Origin: Agrobacterium tumefaciens
GTDB lineage: Bacteria; Pseudomonadota; Alphaproteobacteria; Rhizobiales; Rhizobiaceae
DNA length: 64,000 nt
Assembly (NCBI RefSeq): GCF_017726655.1
Contig: NZ_CP072309.1
Location: 1,546,501 to 1,610,500, forward strand
Reading direction: 5' to 3'
Below, piece after piece: positions 48,632 through 56,590 of this stretch. Position numbers and translations under genes: made by a program. The notes under the pieces are model-generated. The model was not told the origin of the DNA, did not search any database, and was given only the letters and a program-made list of their open reading frames with translations. Numbering within the stretch: position 1 is the stretch's first letter; each line of letters begins with the position of its first letter.

Positions 48632-48720
48632 ATTGTTGTCATGCCTTGCCAAACGCTGCTGATGTCGCAACCGCGCCAGCCTGAAAGGGTGCAAGCCGCG
48701 CACCCTCGCTGAGTGTCATA

Positions 48721-48954
48721 TCAATGAAGATCGGTCTGCGAGAAAGCGGCTGCGTTCAGCTCTGCGCTGACCAGCGGCAGCTCCTGCTGACTGATGTCCT
48801 GAGCAAGCGATAGCAGTGCCATTTCCAGAAAATAAGTCGACATGCCCAGTTCCAGAGCTTTTGAGCGCTGGCAGAGATAGGATACCATACGCCCGAGCGC
48901 CAGTATCTCGTCTCCATTGTCCTGTTCAAGTATTGCTGTGGTAGACGCCACCAT
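48721..48954 (-). CDS. Small protein of unknown function downstream of an XRE regulator
   Basis: I do not recognise this 77-residue protein. It is predicted to be mostly helical (ILALGRMVSYLCQRSKALEL and MSTYFLEMALLSLAQDIS), with no signal peptide or membrane segment. The ATG at 48954 is chosen because AGAGGAAATC precedes it; the frame is open back to a GTG at 49029. It follows the XRE gene on the same strand and may be co-transcribed with it. Confidence 0.6.
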   Translation of the reverse strand: MVASTTAILEQDNGDEILALGRMVSYLCQRSKALELGMSTYFLEMALLSLAQDISQQELPLVSAELNAAAFSQTDLH

Positions 48955-49047
48955 GATTTCCTCTCGACAGTCGACGATGTGAAACGCGCTGATCCCGCGT
49001 TGTTCATCATCTTCCATGCCGAGCGTCACGCGAGCGTCACACCCGCG

Positions 49048-49485
49048 TCAATCGTCGGTCTTATCCATGGATGGGGCATTATTTTCTGCGGTTTCGGAAA
49101 CCGCAAGCGATGTCACAAGCGCAACAATGCTTCTGCGAACGGTCGCGCTCTTGATGCGGGAGAAGGCCTGATTGAGCGCAAACCCTTCGTTCGATGCCAC
49201 GAACGACTGCATGGCGTTGATCGTGCCAAGTGCGGCGCTGTTGGAGCCGACGTCCGGCGTGGCGTTGGCAAACAGCGAGCTGACGTCCACTCCAAGGATT
49301 GACGCAATGGCCTGCAGCCGGGAAGCGCCGACGCGATTGGCGCCCTTCTCGTATTTCTGCACCTGCTGGAAGGTAATGCCCAATCGCCCCGCCAGAGCGC
49401 TCTGGCTCATGCCGAGCGACTTGCGGCGCATTCTGATTTGTGCGCCGACGTGCACATCGATCGGGCTGGGTAGTTTGGCCTGCAT
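49048..49485 (-). CDS. XRE-family helix-turn-helix regulator
   Basis: This 145-residue protein has a Cro/C1-type helix-turn-helix in residues 12-68 (GAQIRMRRKSLGMSQSALAG, LGITFQQVQKYEKGANRVGA) and a C-terminal extension with the conserved helix IKSATVRRSIVALVTSLA, a common rhizobial regulator layout. ATG at 49485 follows GGAGGAAAGTGGAA; a GTG two codons earlier is possible. A 22 bp inverted repeat lies 54 bp upstream and is a plausible operator. Targets are unknown. Confidence 0.85.
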   Translation of the reverse strand: MQAKLPSPIDVHVGAQIRMRRKSLGMSQSALAGRLGITFQQVQKYEKGANRVGASRLQAIASILGVDVSSLFANATPDVGSNSAALGTINAMQSFVASNEGFALNQAFSRIKSATVRRSIVALVTSLAVSETAENNAPSMDKTDD

Positions 49486-49538
49486 TTCCACTTTCCTCCA
49501 GTTGTGAGGCTTTTAATCCGAGAATTGTCTATTAATAT

Positions 49539-49560
49539 TGTTGAAGGTATACATTCAACA
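49539..49560. promoter_or_regulatory. Inverted repeat upstream of the XRE gene
   Basis: TGTTGAA and TTCAACA are exact complements separated by GGTATACA, in an AT-rich stretch. The site could bind the XRE protein itself or act on the 3' side of the YcaO-TfuA operon, which ends at 49614. Confidence 0.55.
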
Positions 49561-49613
49561 CAATTTCCACGGGTATTGCGAAGCTTTATTGACGGAATAA
49601 GACGTTTTTCTGT

Positions 49614-50750
49614 TCATACTTTTATATTCGGACTCCTTTTTACAATTTTTGTCGCGCAACGCAACGCACCGTTGCGGCTCGAAAGATGGCTCCATCCGCT
49701 TACAGGGACAGGCTTGAAGCCCAGTTCTTCCCAAATATTGCAGTTCATTACGTCGAATTCTGCGAGCGGCTCTGCGTCGCCGAAACAGGGAACCCAGACA
49801 AATGGCCGTTCCTGTCCGGGACGCGTGACGTTTTCAAGAATGACGTTGTTATAGAGCCTCGGCATGCATTTGTTGCTGTCGATCGCCGGTGACACGGCAA
49901 TGGGGTTTCGGGCGATCTCAAATCCTTGCCGGGCAAGCGAGAGGACAGAGGCATCCAGCTTTCGCTTCAGATCATTTGCGACGCGGTCACATCCGCCATG
50001 CGCAATCGGATCGGCGACGAGCAATAAAGGTCGACCGCTTCTGGTCATCCCCGTCACGGAGACGAACTGATCGACGTGGAAGCCGCATTGGTGAATGTTT
50101 TTTTGGGCAGCATTTGCTCCACCACTTTCGGTCACGCTCGCCCTGCGTAACGGCTGGGCGTTGCCGAGATCGTCTGGTCGGTATCCGAAGCTGAACAGGT
50201 CTTTCGTATCGAAAGCCCGGATCTCTTGCCATCGTTGCGGATGAGTGCCGACACCTCGGTCCCCCCGTAGGCTGGATTGACCCACCAGCCGGAAATTTGG
50301 CCCGACGAGATGGTTGCCGCCATGGAGTAAGACATCAGGGGGCGTGACCGTCGCTCCGATAAAAGCAGCCAGACTGGTGCCAACGGCATTCGCCGTGACG
50401 GTAACGAAAGACGCCCCGGCGTCCCCTTCGCCAACGCGCACATGGAGCATATCCTGAACCCATGGATGCGGGACGTCATCCTGACCGGCGAGAGGGATCA
50501 ACGCGGCAGAACATTTGAGCTGCCGTCCGCTCAGCCAGCTTTGTGCCGGCGTAAGGCTTGCGCGACCAACAACAATAGCAGCGTTGACATCTGCGGGCAG
50601 GGCAGAGAGTAGATTGCCGATAGGATTGAGCGGAGAAACGTCGTCCCAGGCCGCCTTCTCAGCAAAAAACGATCCAGGCAGGGCAAAGGCTATCGTATCG
50701 ATAAGCCCACCGCAATCCGTGAGGAGTTGCGGGTGCGGGACCGCGCTCAC
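49614..50750 (-). CDS. Pentein-fold guanidine-modifying enzyme (agmatine/peptidyl-arginine deiminase-like)
   Basis: This 378-residue protein shows the motif order of the guanidine-modifying (pentein) superfamily: HPWVQD (95-100) at the W-x-R-D position, LLHGGNHLVG (141-150) with the GGN substrate loop, GFHVDQF (223-229) with the catalytic His225 and Asp227, and NGALRCATK (360-368) with the nucleophile Cys365. It probably hydrolyses or transfers the guanidine of arginine or an arginyl residue. Gln99 replaces the usual Arg. The start is the GTG at 50750, fused to the tfuA stop as GTGA; an ATG at 50819 would overlap tfuA by 73 bp. It ends a five-gene operon. Free agmatine is an alternative substrate. 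Confidence 0.78.
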   Translation of the reverse strand: MSAVPHPQLLTDCGGLIDTIAFALPGSFFAEKAAWDDVSPLNPIGNLLSALPADVNAAIVVGRASLTPAQSWLSGRQLKCSAALIPLAGQDDVPHPWVQDMLHVRVGEGDAGASFVTVTANAVGTSLAAFIGATVTPPDVLLHGGNHLVGPNFRLVGQSSLRGDRGVGTHPQRWQEIRAFDTKDLFSFGYRPDDLGNAQPLRRASVTESGGANAAQKNIHQCGFHVDQFVSVTGMTRSGRPLLLVADPIAHGGCDRVANDLKRKLDASVLSLARQGFEIARNPIAVSPAIDSNKCMPRLYNNVILENVTRPGQERPFVWVPCFGDAEPLAEFDVMNCNIWEELGFKPVPVSGWSHLSSRNGALRCATKIVKRSPNIKV

Positions 50751-51460
50751 GTTTTCTTTTCCGCTGCGGTCTGTCGCGCAATCAACTGCTGAAAGAACAT
50801 GGTGTCTTGGAATTTCCAAGATGGCGGCGGTGATGTTTTGACGTTATCGCCGGTGACTGCTGCCAATAAGCGCGCCGCATCGTCCCGCTTGATCGAGACG
50901 GCATTGGCCGCGAGCATAGCCGCCATTGGGGAGCCGAAGCCTGCCTCGATTGCAATGGAGCGCCAGGTCCTGCGGCTGAAATGCAGACTAGCGACAGCGC
51001 GCATGAGTTGGTTATAATCCTCACGCGTGATCGTGTTGCGGCAAGCTTTAAGGGTTGCCTCGGCATCGACCAGGGCGATGGTCAGCGGACGGTAGTCGAG
51101 TTCATCGGGTGCATGGCTCACAGCCACATCCGCGTCGGAGAAGCGCTGTCCGTCCCGATAGGCCTCGAAAATCTCGCCAATACCGATCATGCCAAAGGAA
51201 GCGCATTCCGCGGCCCTGAGCGCCCCCATGCTGGCGGCGCCATAGAGGGTGACGCCATTCGATAGCGCGTAAAGAATTTCCTTATGCCAAACGGCGGCAC
51301 AATCGCCGTAAAGACCATCGATCAAGCCGATGACCTTGGCGCCTTTGCGGGTGGCGTCGAAAATATTGCCGCAGACCGCCGGTCCGCGAAGGTCGAGGTC
51401 GGGGATGGATTCTCTGGCCATGCCGTAGATGGATGGACCTGCAAAAACCACCGGCTTCAT
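50747..51460 (-). CDS. tfuA: TfuA-like protein, YcaO partner
   Basis: TfuA proteins work with YcaO cyclodehydratase-like enzymes; the archaeal pair installs a thioglycine in methyl-coenzyme M reductase, and TfuA was first named in the trifolitoxin system of Rhizobium. The 237-residue protein begins KPVVFAGPSIYG and has VIGLIDGLYGD (43-53) and the family signature YGAASMGALRAAEC (73-86). It is thought to deliver sulfur. The start overlaps the ycaO stop by one base (TAATG), and its stop overlaps the next gene's GTG. Confidence 0.9.
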   Translation of the reverse strand: MKPVVFAGPSIYGMARESIPDLDLRGPAVCGNIFDATRKGAKVIGLIDGLYGDCAAVWHKEILYALSNGVTLYGAASMGALRAAECASFGMIGIGEIFEAYRDGQRFSDADVAVSHAPDELDYRPLTIALVDAEATLKACRNTITREDYNQLMRAVASLHFSRRTWRSIAIEAGFGSPMAAMLAANAVSIKRDDAARLLAAVTGDNVKTSPPPSWKFQDTMFFQQLIARQTAAEKKT

Positions 51461-52731
51461 TAAAACCCTCCCAACGTCAGCAGATGATCCAGGCCGCGCT
51501 GCGATATGTTTTGAAGTCCGCTGCCGACAGGGGCAAGGCCGCTCGCAAGAACCCGCACGACGTAAAGGCCGGAAACCATCGTTTGCAGGGGGAAGACAAA
51601 GATATCATCGATACCGCGCGCGAAAAGGTGGCTTGCGAGTTGCCGCCATGCCGGCGCGGACCCGGTGCCTTTGGCGAAATACAGATCGGACGGCACATTT
51701 TTCACCGGCCGCATGCTGTGACTCAAGGGTTCCGCAACTGCTTTGTCTCTTTGATAGCGCAGAGGAGCGAGATCGTCTCTCGCGCCACTGATATCCGTCA
51801 GGCGGGACTGGATTGCTTCCAGCAGGGCTGCGAGTGCCGCGCCGTGGAAATCAGGGCGGCAGGCGGCACCCGCGGCATGTCTGGTGGTCGGCCCATCCTG
51901 CGCCTGAAGAGGGCGGGGCAGGGTTGCCATGACCACGGGCACGTCAAGTCCATTCGTAAGGTCGAAGAAAGACGGTGTCACGCCGATATTCGTCAGGCGC
52001 TGCACAAGGCTGTTGAGGGATCGGTCGGTCCCCGCCGTGATGAAAGTAGGCTGTGGGGCTATCGCGCGGGTTTCGAACGTGTCGAGGAGGACACTGGCGT
52101 CATTTTCGATGAGTTCAAGCAGGGCGTGGAGGACGGCATGGTCGTAATCGAAACCCGCTGCTAGCCCCTGGGAGCTCATGCGAAAGGCCTGCCGGTCCCA
52201 TGGGAAATCCACGCGGAAATCCATGCCGACAAGTTCGTAAGGTGCAAAAACGTCCCCTTCCTTGCGGATCGACAAACCCTTAACCCAGCCACGTTCTTTT
52301 CGCGGATCGAGAACATCCATGTCGACCCTGCCGACAGTTCCGAGGGGAATAATGGGAACGCCTTTATCCCGCATGTCCAGCAGCGACCCGAAAGCCGCGA
52401 CGTGTTGGCGGGTTTCTTCGGCAACGGCGCCCTCGATCGCTTCCATGACGGCCGAAACCCGAGCCTGTTCTACAACAAGCCCCTTGCCCTGCGAGACAGA
52501 CAGTCCGCGGGAATTGGGACGGACCGCAAACCAGACGGGAACGCCTATAACATCAAGGCCGGTTACGTCGCCGACGCGGGAAATCCCGAACCGCCGAAGC
52601 AGCCCGGGATCCGAGAACCAGGTGTCGGCTCGCCTTGACGCTGTTGCCGCGGGATTGGACGCGCCGTCGTCTGTCAAGGCAGCGGAACCAAGATCAGCGG
52701 GACACGCCGGTGTCGTCGGAGAGGATGGCAT
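51460..52731 (-). CDS. ycaO: YcaO-family ATP-dependent backbone cyclodehydratase/thioamidase
   Basis: YcaO enzymes phosphorylate a peptide amide to form azolines, thioamides or amidines. The 423-residue protein carries the three ATP/Mg blocks: SVSQGKGLVVEQARVSAVME (78-97), SSQGLAAGFDYDHAVLHALL (186-205) with ELIEND, and GAACRPDFHGAALAALLEAI (288-307) followed by SRLTDISGARDD. The C-terminus ends LLTLGGF and lacks the PxPxP tail common in azoline-forming YcaOs. With tfuA directly downstream, thioamidation is the best prediction. The ATG at 52731 lies inside the 3' end of the preceding gene, with GGTGAG seven bases upstream. Confidence 0.92.
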   Translation of the reverse strand: MPSSPTTPACPADLGSAALTDDGASNPAATASRRADTWFSDPGLLRRFGISRVGDVTGLDVIGVPVWFAVRPNSRGLSVSQGKGLVVEQARVSAVMEAIEGAVAEETRQHVAAFGSLLDMRDKGVPIIPLGTVGRVDMDVLDPRKERGWVKGLSIRKEGDVFAPYELVGMDFRVDFPWDRQAFRMSSQGLAAGFDYDHAVLHALLELIENDASVLLDTFETRAIAPQPTFITAGTDRSLNSLVQRLTNIGVTPSFFDLTNGLDVPVVMATLPRPLQAQDGPTTRHAAGAACRPDFHGAALAALLEAIQSRLTDISGARDDLAPLRYQRDKAVAEPLSHSMRPVKNVPSDLYFAKGTGSAPAWRQLASHLFARGIDDIFVFPLQTMVSGLYVVRVLASGLAPVGSGLQNISQRGLDHLLTLGGF

Positions 52732-53122
52732 CGTACAGCTCGCCGGTGACGGAGCCGGCAGGACCGACAGCCTTCAGGGCTGCTTCGATGGGGGCCTGGA
52801 CCATGCGGTTGAAGTCCCAGCCGGCATCATTCACCTCGCCGATAAAGGCGAAATCGGCCTCGGAGACCACGGCGCCGCCGGCGACCAGGGCTTCGATGCC
52901 CTGGATCTGAGCCTGATCCAACTCCGCATCCGGCTCACCGTTCTGGCGGACAAGCATGGACTTCGCGGCGGCAGCGACGCGGGCATAGCCGTCCACGCCG
53001 GGATGAGCGGCTTCATAAGCGGCAATTGTCTCGTGCGAGACGGATGCCACCCGCAGCGGTGCGGTGCGGATGAACAGAACACCGAAATCCTTTTTTCCAA
53101 CAATGAAGAAATGCGAGGACAT
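52694..53122 (-). CDS. Small protein upstream of ycaO; candidate substrate or leader-type protein
   Basis: I do not recognise a named family. The 142-residue protein has no cysteine, a hydrophobic N-terminal beta segment (HFFIVGKKDFGVLFIRTAPL), acidic helical middle, and a C-terminal part rich in Gly, Ala, Ser and Thr (AVGPAGSVTGELYDAILSDD and then TGVSR). It ends in arginine. The start ATG follows TAGGAGATATT, 8 bp after the SARP-type gene, and it overlaps ycaO by 38 bp. The location suits a modified substrate or an accessory binding protein. It is longer than most RiPP precursors, so either role is open. Confidence 0.72.
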   Translation of the reverse strand: MSSHFFIVGKKDFGVLFIRTAPLRVASVSHETIAAYEAAHPGVDGYARVAAAAKSMLVRQNGEPDAELDQAQIQGIEALVAGGAVVSEADFAFIGEVNDAGWDFNRMVQAPIEAALKAVGPAGSVTGELYDAILSDDTGVSR

Positions 53123-53130
53123 AATATCTC

Positions 53131-55059
53131 CTATTTAATTCCAGCTAATCGAAGCGCTTGATAAAATCTCTCATTCGCTACCGGGTCGCGGTCGGGAGAC
53201 AGGCTGCTGATCTCCCTTGCCGTCATGCCCGGATAGTTTTCCTGAAGCCTGCTCCCACTTTCCCTGGCTGCAACGAGATCGCCGTGCAGCGCATGGCTGG
53301 CGGTGAGGACACGCAGGGCCGGCTCGTCATTTTCCATTCGCCCGCACAATTCGACTGCGGTACCGTAGTCCTCGCGCTTGAATGCGATGCTGGCGCCGGC
53401 CCACCAGTAGATGTCAGGCGCCAAAGGATTGAGATCGATCGCCTGCTGAAACTTTTCCCAGGCGATTTCCGCATCTCCGAAATGGGCAAGCGCATCCGCA
53501 TGCTGAAGCAGAAGATCGGCGGAGTTGGGCGCCAGCGCCTCAGCCTCGAAGAATTTTTCGGCAGATGTGTCGAAATCCCGCTGGTAGAGTGCAACCACGG
53601 CGCACATCCAGTGGCCGACGCCAAGCGCCGGATCGATATCGATTGAAGAATCGGCTTCTGCCTTGGCGCGGTGCAGCAGGTGCGGGTCGTTGCCGCCGAG
53701 CATCAGCCATTCCAGTTGCAGGCTCTGCGCCACGCGTGCGCGTGCGACCGCCAGGCTATGGTCGAGATCGACGGCCTTGCGGAACATGGAACGGGCTCTT
53801 CGCAGCAGCGGCAGATCACATTTGCCCCGCAGAAGCTGTTGACCCTCGAGCAATTGCCGGTAGGCCTCGCCGTTATGGTTGCGGTCGGGTTCCACCTGAA
53901 GCCGCTCGATTTCGCGGGCAAGTGCTGCCGCGACCTGTTTCGAGAGCAGGCGAAAGGCAGCATGGATTTGCCGCGGGGTTAAAACAGCTTCCAGCGACCA
54001 GACGATTTCACCGCTTGCCTCTTCAATCAGCGCGACGGACATGCGGCTGTCGTCAAACACTGTCGACATGACCCGGTAATCCGCACGCAGCATGGCATAG
54101 CTGTCGTCAGCCCGCTGATGCGCCAGCGCGAAAGTGCTGTGCGGCGAAAGCACGGTAAAGGTCCGGTACCGGACAAGACTGTTAGCGACATCCTCGACAA
54201 AGGCCTGCATGACGGGAGAAACCGGTTGACCGTCGACCGTTGCCGGCAGGGCGAAAGCGACGCGCGGTTTGGTCGCGGATTTTGCAAGCTTCCCGATTTC
54301 CGCGTCCGCAGGCGCCGTTATCGTGGCGGTGAGGCTTTGTATCCTGCGCCTCAGCGCGACGGTTTCAGCCTCGGGCGCGCGACCCTCCTGACGCAATTGA
54401 TCGAGCAGCAACTCCTGAATATTGTCGCAGGCGCTGATGTTTCCGATACGCGCATAGGCCGCCATGGCAGCACGGTAGGTTTCTTCGCGCTCGGGTTCTA
54501 TCCTGCAGGCGCATTCGGCAAGCCTTGCGATATCGTTTGAACTCGCACGGCCAAACCGCGTCAACTCTTCCAGAAGCTGGGTGTAACTGGAAAAGAACAG
54601 CTCCCTCAGGCGACGGCGCTCCGAAAGCAGCCAGAGGTAGAGATGATCCTGACCGGCCTCCAGCCCCTCCAGCAATTCGCCGCCAAATTCAAGCAGCGCA
54701 TTGAGGCGCTGCATCGGGTCGTCTGCCCTTGCTCCGGCAAGGAAAATGGCAAGGTCGGTACGCTGCGAAAGCTTGCCCGCCTTTAGATCGTTTCCTTCGA
54801 TGAGAAGGATGGCTTCATCGTCATCGGCAAGCTTCTGCAGGCGCAGGATCAGTTGCCGCAGATTACCAAGCGCTCTTTTCTGCTCGACGTTTTCCCACAG
54901 TAATGATGCGGCGTGCTGGCGCGAAAGGGACTGATTCGGCGCCAGGATGAGGGCGGCGGTGAGGGCGAAGCCCTTGGACGGAAAAAACGCTTCCCGCACC
55001 GCATCACAGCGCGGTGTGCCAAAAAGCCGGATCGGTATCAAATCAGCGTTTCCAGCCAT
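53131..55059 (-). CDS. SARP/BTAD-type transcriptional activator with TPR domain
   Basis: This 642-residue regulator has an OmpR-like winged helix of the SARP class (residues about 8-95; SRQHAASLLWENVEQKRALG, NLRQLILRLQKL), a bacterial transcriptional activator domain (about 97-255), a middle segment like those of adenylate-cyclase-type TPR regulators (FTVLSPHSTFALAHQRADDS) and TPR-like helices to the end. SARP proteins in actinobacteria switch on natural-product clusters. It is the first gene of the ycaO-tfuA operon. The ATG at 55059 follows AAGGGGAAAAA and is preferred to one eight codons upstream. Confidence 0.85.
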   Translation of the reverse strand: MAGNADLIPIRLFGTPRCDAVREAFFPSKGFALTAALILAPNQSLSRQHAASLLWENVEQKRALGNLRQLILRLQKLADDDEAILLIEGNDLKAGKLSQRTDLAIFLAGARADDPMQRLNALLEFGGELLEGLEAGQDHLYLWLLSERRRLRELFFSSYTQLLEELTRFGRASSNDIARLAECACRIEPEREETYRAAMAAYARIGNISACDNIQELLLDQLRQEGRAPEAETVALRRRIQSLTATITAPADAEIGKLAKSATKPRVAFALPATVDGQPVSPVMQAFVEDVANSLVRYRTFTVLSPHSTFALAHQRADDSYAMLRADYRVMSTVFDDSRMSVALIEEASGEIVWSLEAVLTPRQIHAAFRLLSKQVAAALAREIERLQVEPDRNHNGEAYRQLLEGQQLLRGKCDLPLLRRARSMFRKAVDLDHSLAVARARVAQSLQLEWLMLGGNDPHLLHRAKAEADSSIDIDPALGVGHWMCAVVALYQRDFDTSAEKFFEAEALAPNSADLLLQHADALAHFGDAEIAWEKFQQAIDLNPLAPDIYWWAGASIAFKREDYGTAVELCGRMENDEPALRVLTASHALHGDLVAARESGSRLQENYPGMTAREISSLSPDRDPVANERFYQALRLAGIK

Positions 55060-55266
55060 TTTTTCCCCTTGTCCCCCTATCATCTAACAACGTGGCCGCG
55101 AAATTGAAAGCCACCACAGCCTTCATTTGACGCTGGTGTGACGCGGCATGCCTATTGTCATGGTCAGAAGCATCAAGAGTGGTGCAACACGGCAGGCATG
55201 GGGCACGCGGGTGTGGGCAGGCGGGCATCGGGAATTGCGAAAGTGATAGCGTTTAACGGAAGCTAC

Positions 55267-55758
55267 ATGGCGTTCGAGCCACGCATCGAACCCTACCAGC
55301 GCGCCGACGACGTCGGATACGCGGTCAGTGAATTCATGTGGTTCAAAGGCCGCCCATTTTATCCAGTGTCGGCCCTGGTGCAGGCGAGAGTAGCGCATGC
55401 GCGGTTATCGGCAGAAAGAGGGGATGAGGATGACGAGGATAATCTCGATATTCTCTTTCGTATGCCGATGGTCGCAGGCGGGCATTTTTTCGAGATCGTG
55501 CTGCGCTCGAATGAAGGCACGTCCTATGGCGGCTGGGCGTGGGGCGAAGAGCTCGAAATCATGAACGAAGTCGTTAATGGCTACCGTGTGCTGGCGGGAA
55601 AGTTCGACGGCAGGCTCATCCGGTTCGAGTTTTCCAAGCGGTTCCAGCGATACACAACGGTGGAACCGTTGCCGGTGGAAAAATCTGTCTTTCTGCTCCA
55701 GCGGGAAGCAAAACCTTATACGGGCAGGCGTAGCTTGCCAGTGGGACTGGCTCCTTAA
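55267..55758 (+). CDS. Hypothetical protein divergent from the SARP-type gene
   Basis: I do not recognise this protein. From the ATG at 55267 it has 163 residues, with GRPFYPVSALVQARVAHARL, an acidic stretch ERGDEDDEDN and a beta-rich second half (GGWAWGEELEIMNEV, RLIRFEFSKRFQRYTTVEPL). No signal peptide or membrane segment is present. GGAAGC precedes the start; a GTG at 55243 or ATG at 55198 would lengthen it. Its promoter region is shared with the divergent operon. Confidence 0.55.
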   Translation: MAFEPRIEPYQRADDVGYAVSEFMWFKGRPFYPVSALVQARVAHARLSAERGDEDDEDNLDILFRMPMVAGGHFFEIVLRSNEGTSYGGWAWGEELEIMNEVVNGYRVLAGKFDGRLIRFEFSKRFQRYTTVEPLPVEKSVFLLQREAKPYTGRRSLPVGLAP

Positions 55759-55904
55759 GGCGATCATTGTCGCAAGGGCGCCGCAGTAACGGGGGTTAAA
55801 GCGTTGGATCGCGCGGCGGGGGCCGGATCTGACGCCGCAAGCAGGCAAGGCGCGTCCTTGCCTGCTGCGACCATATTTCTTTATTTATTGTGTGGACCAT
55901 TACG

Positions 55905-56225
55905 ATGCCGAATTCAGGTAATCTGCGTAACAGGGGGATATCGCCGCAGTTCGTGGCGGCGAGCGCCACGGCTGGCGAGGGCGCGCTTTCCGATGGGGCG
56001 AGCGCCAGGGATTTTCAGCCCCGAATTCCGCATCATGACCGGCTCAACCTTGTGGAAGAAGTGGTCAAGCAGACCCCGTCTGCTGGGCCCGAACTGGCGG
56101 CAAACACGAGAGAAATCCGCAATACGGTTATCGATGCCGATATCAGGCTCGCCAAATGGGGCTGGGTCGTACTGGCAATCGCACATTGCGGACTCATCTA
56201 TTTCATGGTCCACAATCTCGGCTAG
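55905..56225 (+). CDS. Small C-tail-anchored hypothetical protein
   Basis: This 106-residue protein has a polar, disordered first 80 residues and one C-terminal membrane helix (LAKWGWVVLAIAHCGLIYFMV, about 80-100). A conserved-looking helix ANTREIRNTVIDADIRLAKW leads into the membrane. No family is recognised. An in-frame GTG at 55890 is another possible start and no strong ribosome-binding site is visible. Confidence 0.5.
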   Translation: MPNSGNLRNRGISPQFVAASATAGEGALSDGASARDFQPRIPHHDRLNLVEEVVKQTPSAGPELAANTREIRNTVIDADIRLAKWGWVVLAIAHCGLIYFMVHNLG

Positions 56226-56590
56226 GCATTTCGTGGCGTTGCCTTTGGCTATGAGTGGGATGCCATCGAAACCACATCGGCATAGCAGGCCATCCGAAAG
56301 TAAGGGGTGACACCCACCAATATCGTCATACGCCTTCAGAAGTCGCAGGAACGGTGAAGGCTGCGAGGCACGCAATGATGTGGCTGTGAGCGACTTCAGT
56401 CACGCTTACCTTGAAGCCGCTTACCGCGGACTTGATGTCTGTCACCAGCTTCGAGCCGTGGCTGCGGTTGCCGGCCATCACCACGTGCATGATTTCTTCG
56501 GCCGTACCGGGGTTTATGTCATCCGCCTTCTCCTCAGGAAAACGCTTCGCTGGGGGCTGGGAATCTGAATATGCCGCTCGGTTGGTTTTT
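56226..56590. other. Gene-poor gap before the ExsH-type gene
   Basis: I see no convincing gene in these 365 bp. Short frames exist on both strands; the minus-strand one (MHVVMAGNRSHGSKLVTDIK onward, about 54 residues) has a protein-like composition but no clear ribosome-binding site, and could be a remnant. Confidence 0.4.

Noticed and set aside
47753..48720. xylG as a frameshifted or truncated double-domain ATPase
   Set aside because: The sequence after the stop has no second Walker A or signature motif in any frame; a hairpin and the end of another gene follow. A native half-size ATPase is the better reading.
49614..55083. YcaO-TfuA operon as a recently acquired mobile island
   Set aside because: No integrase, transposase, direct-repeat boundary or tRNA junction is visible nearby, and codon usage looks like the surrounding genes by eye.
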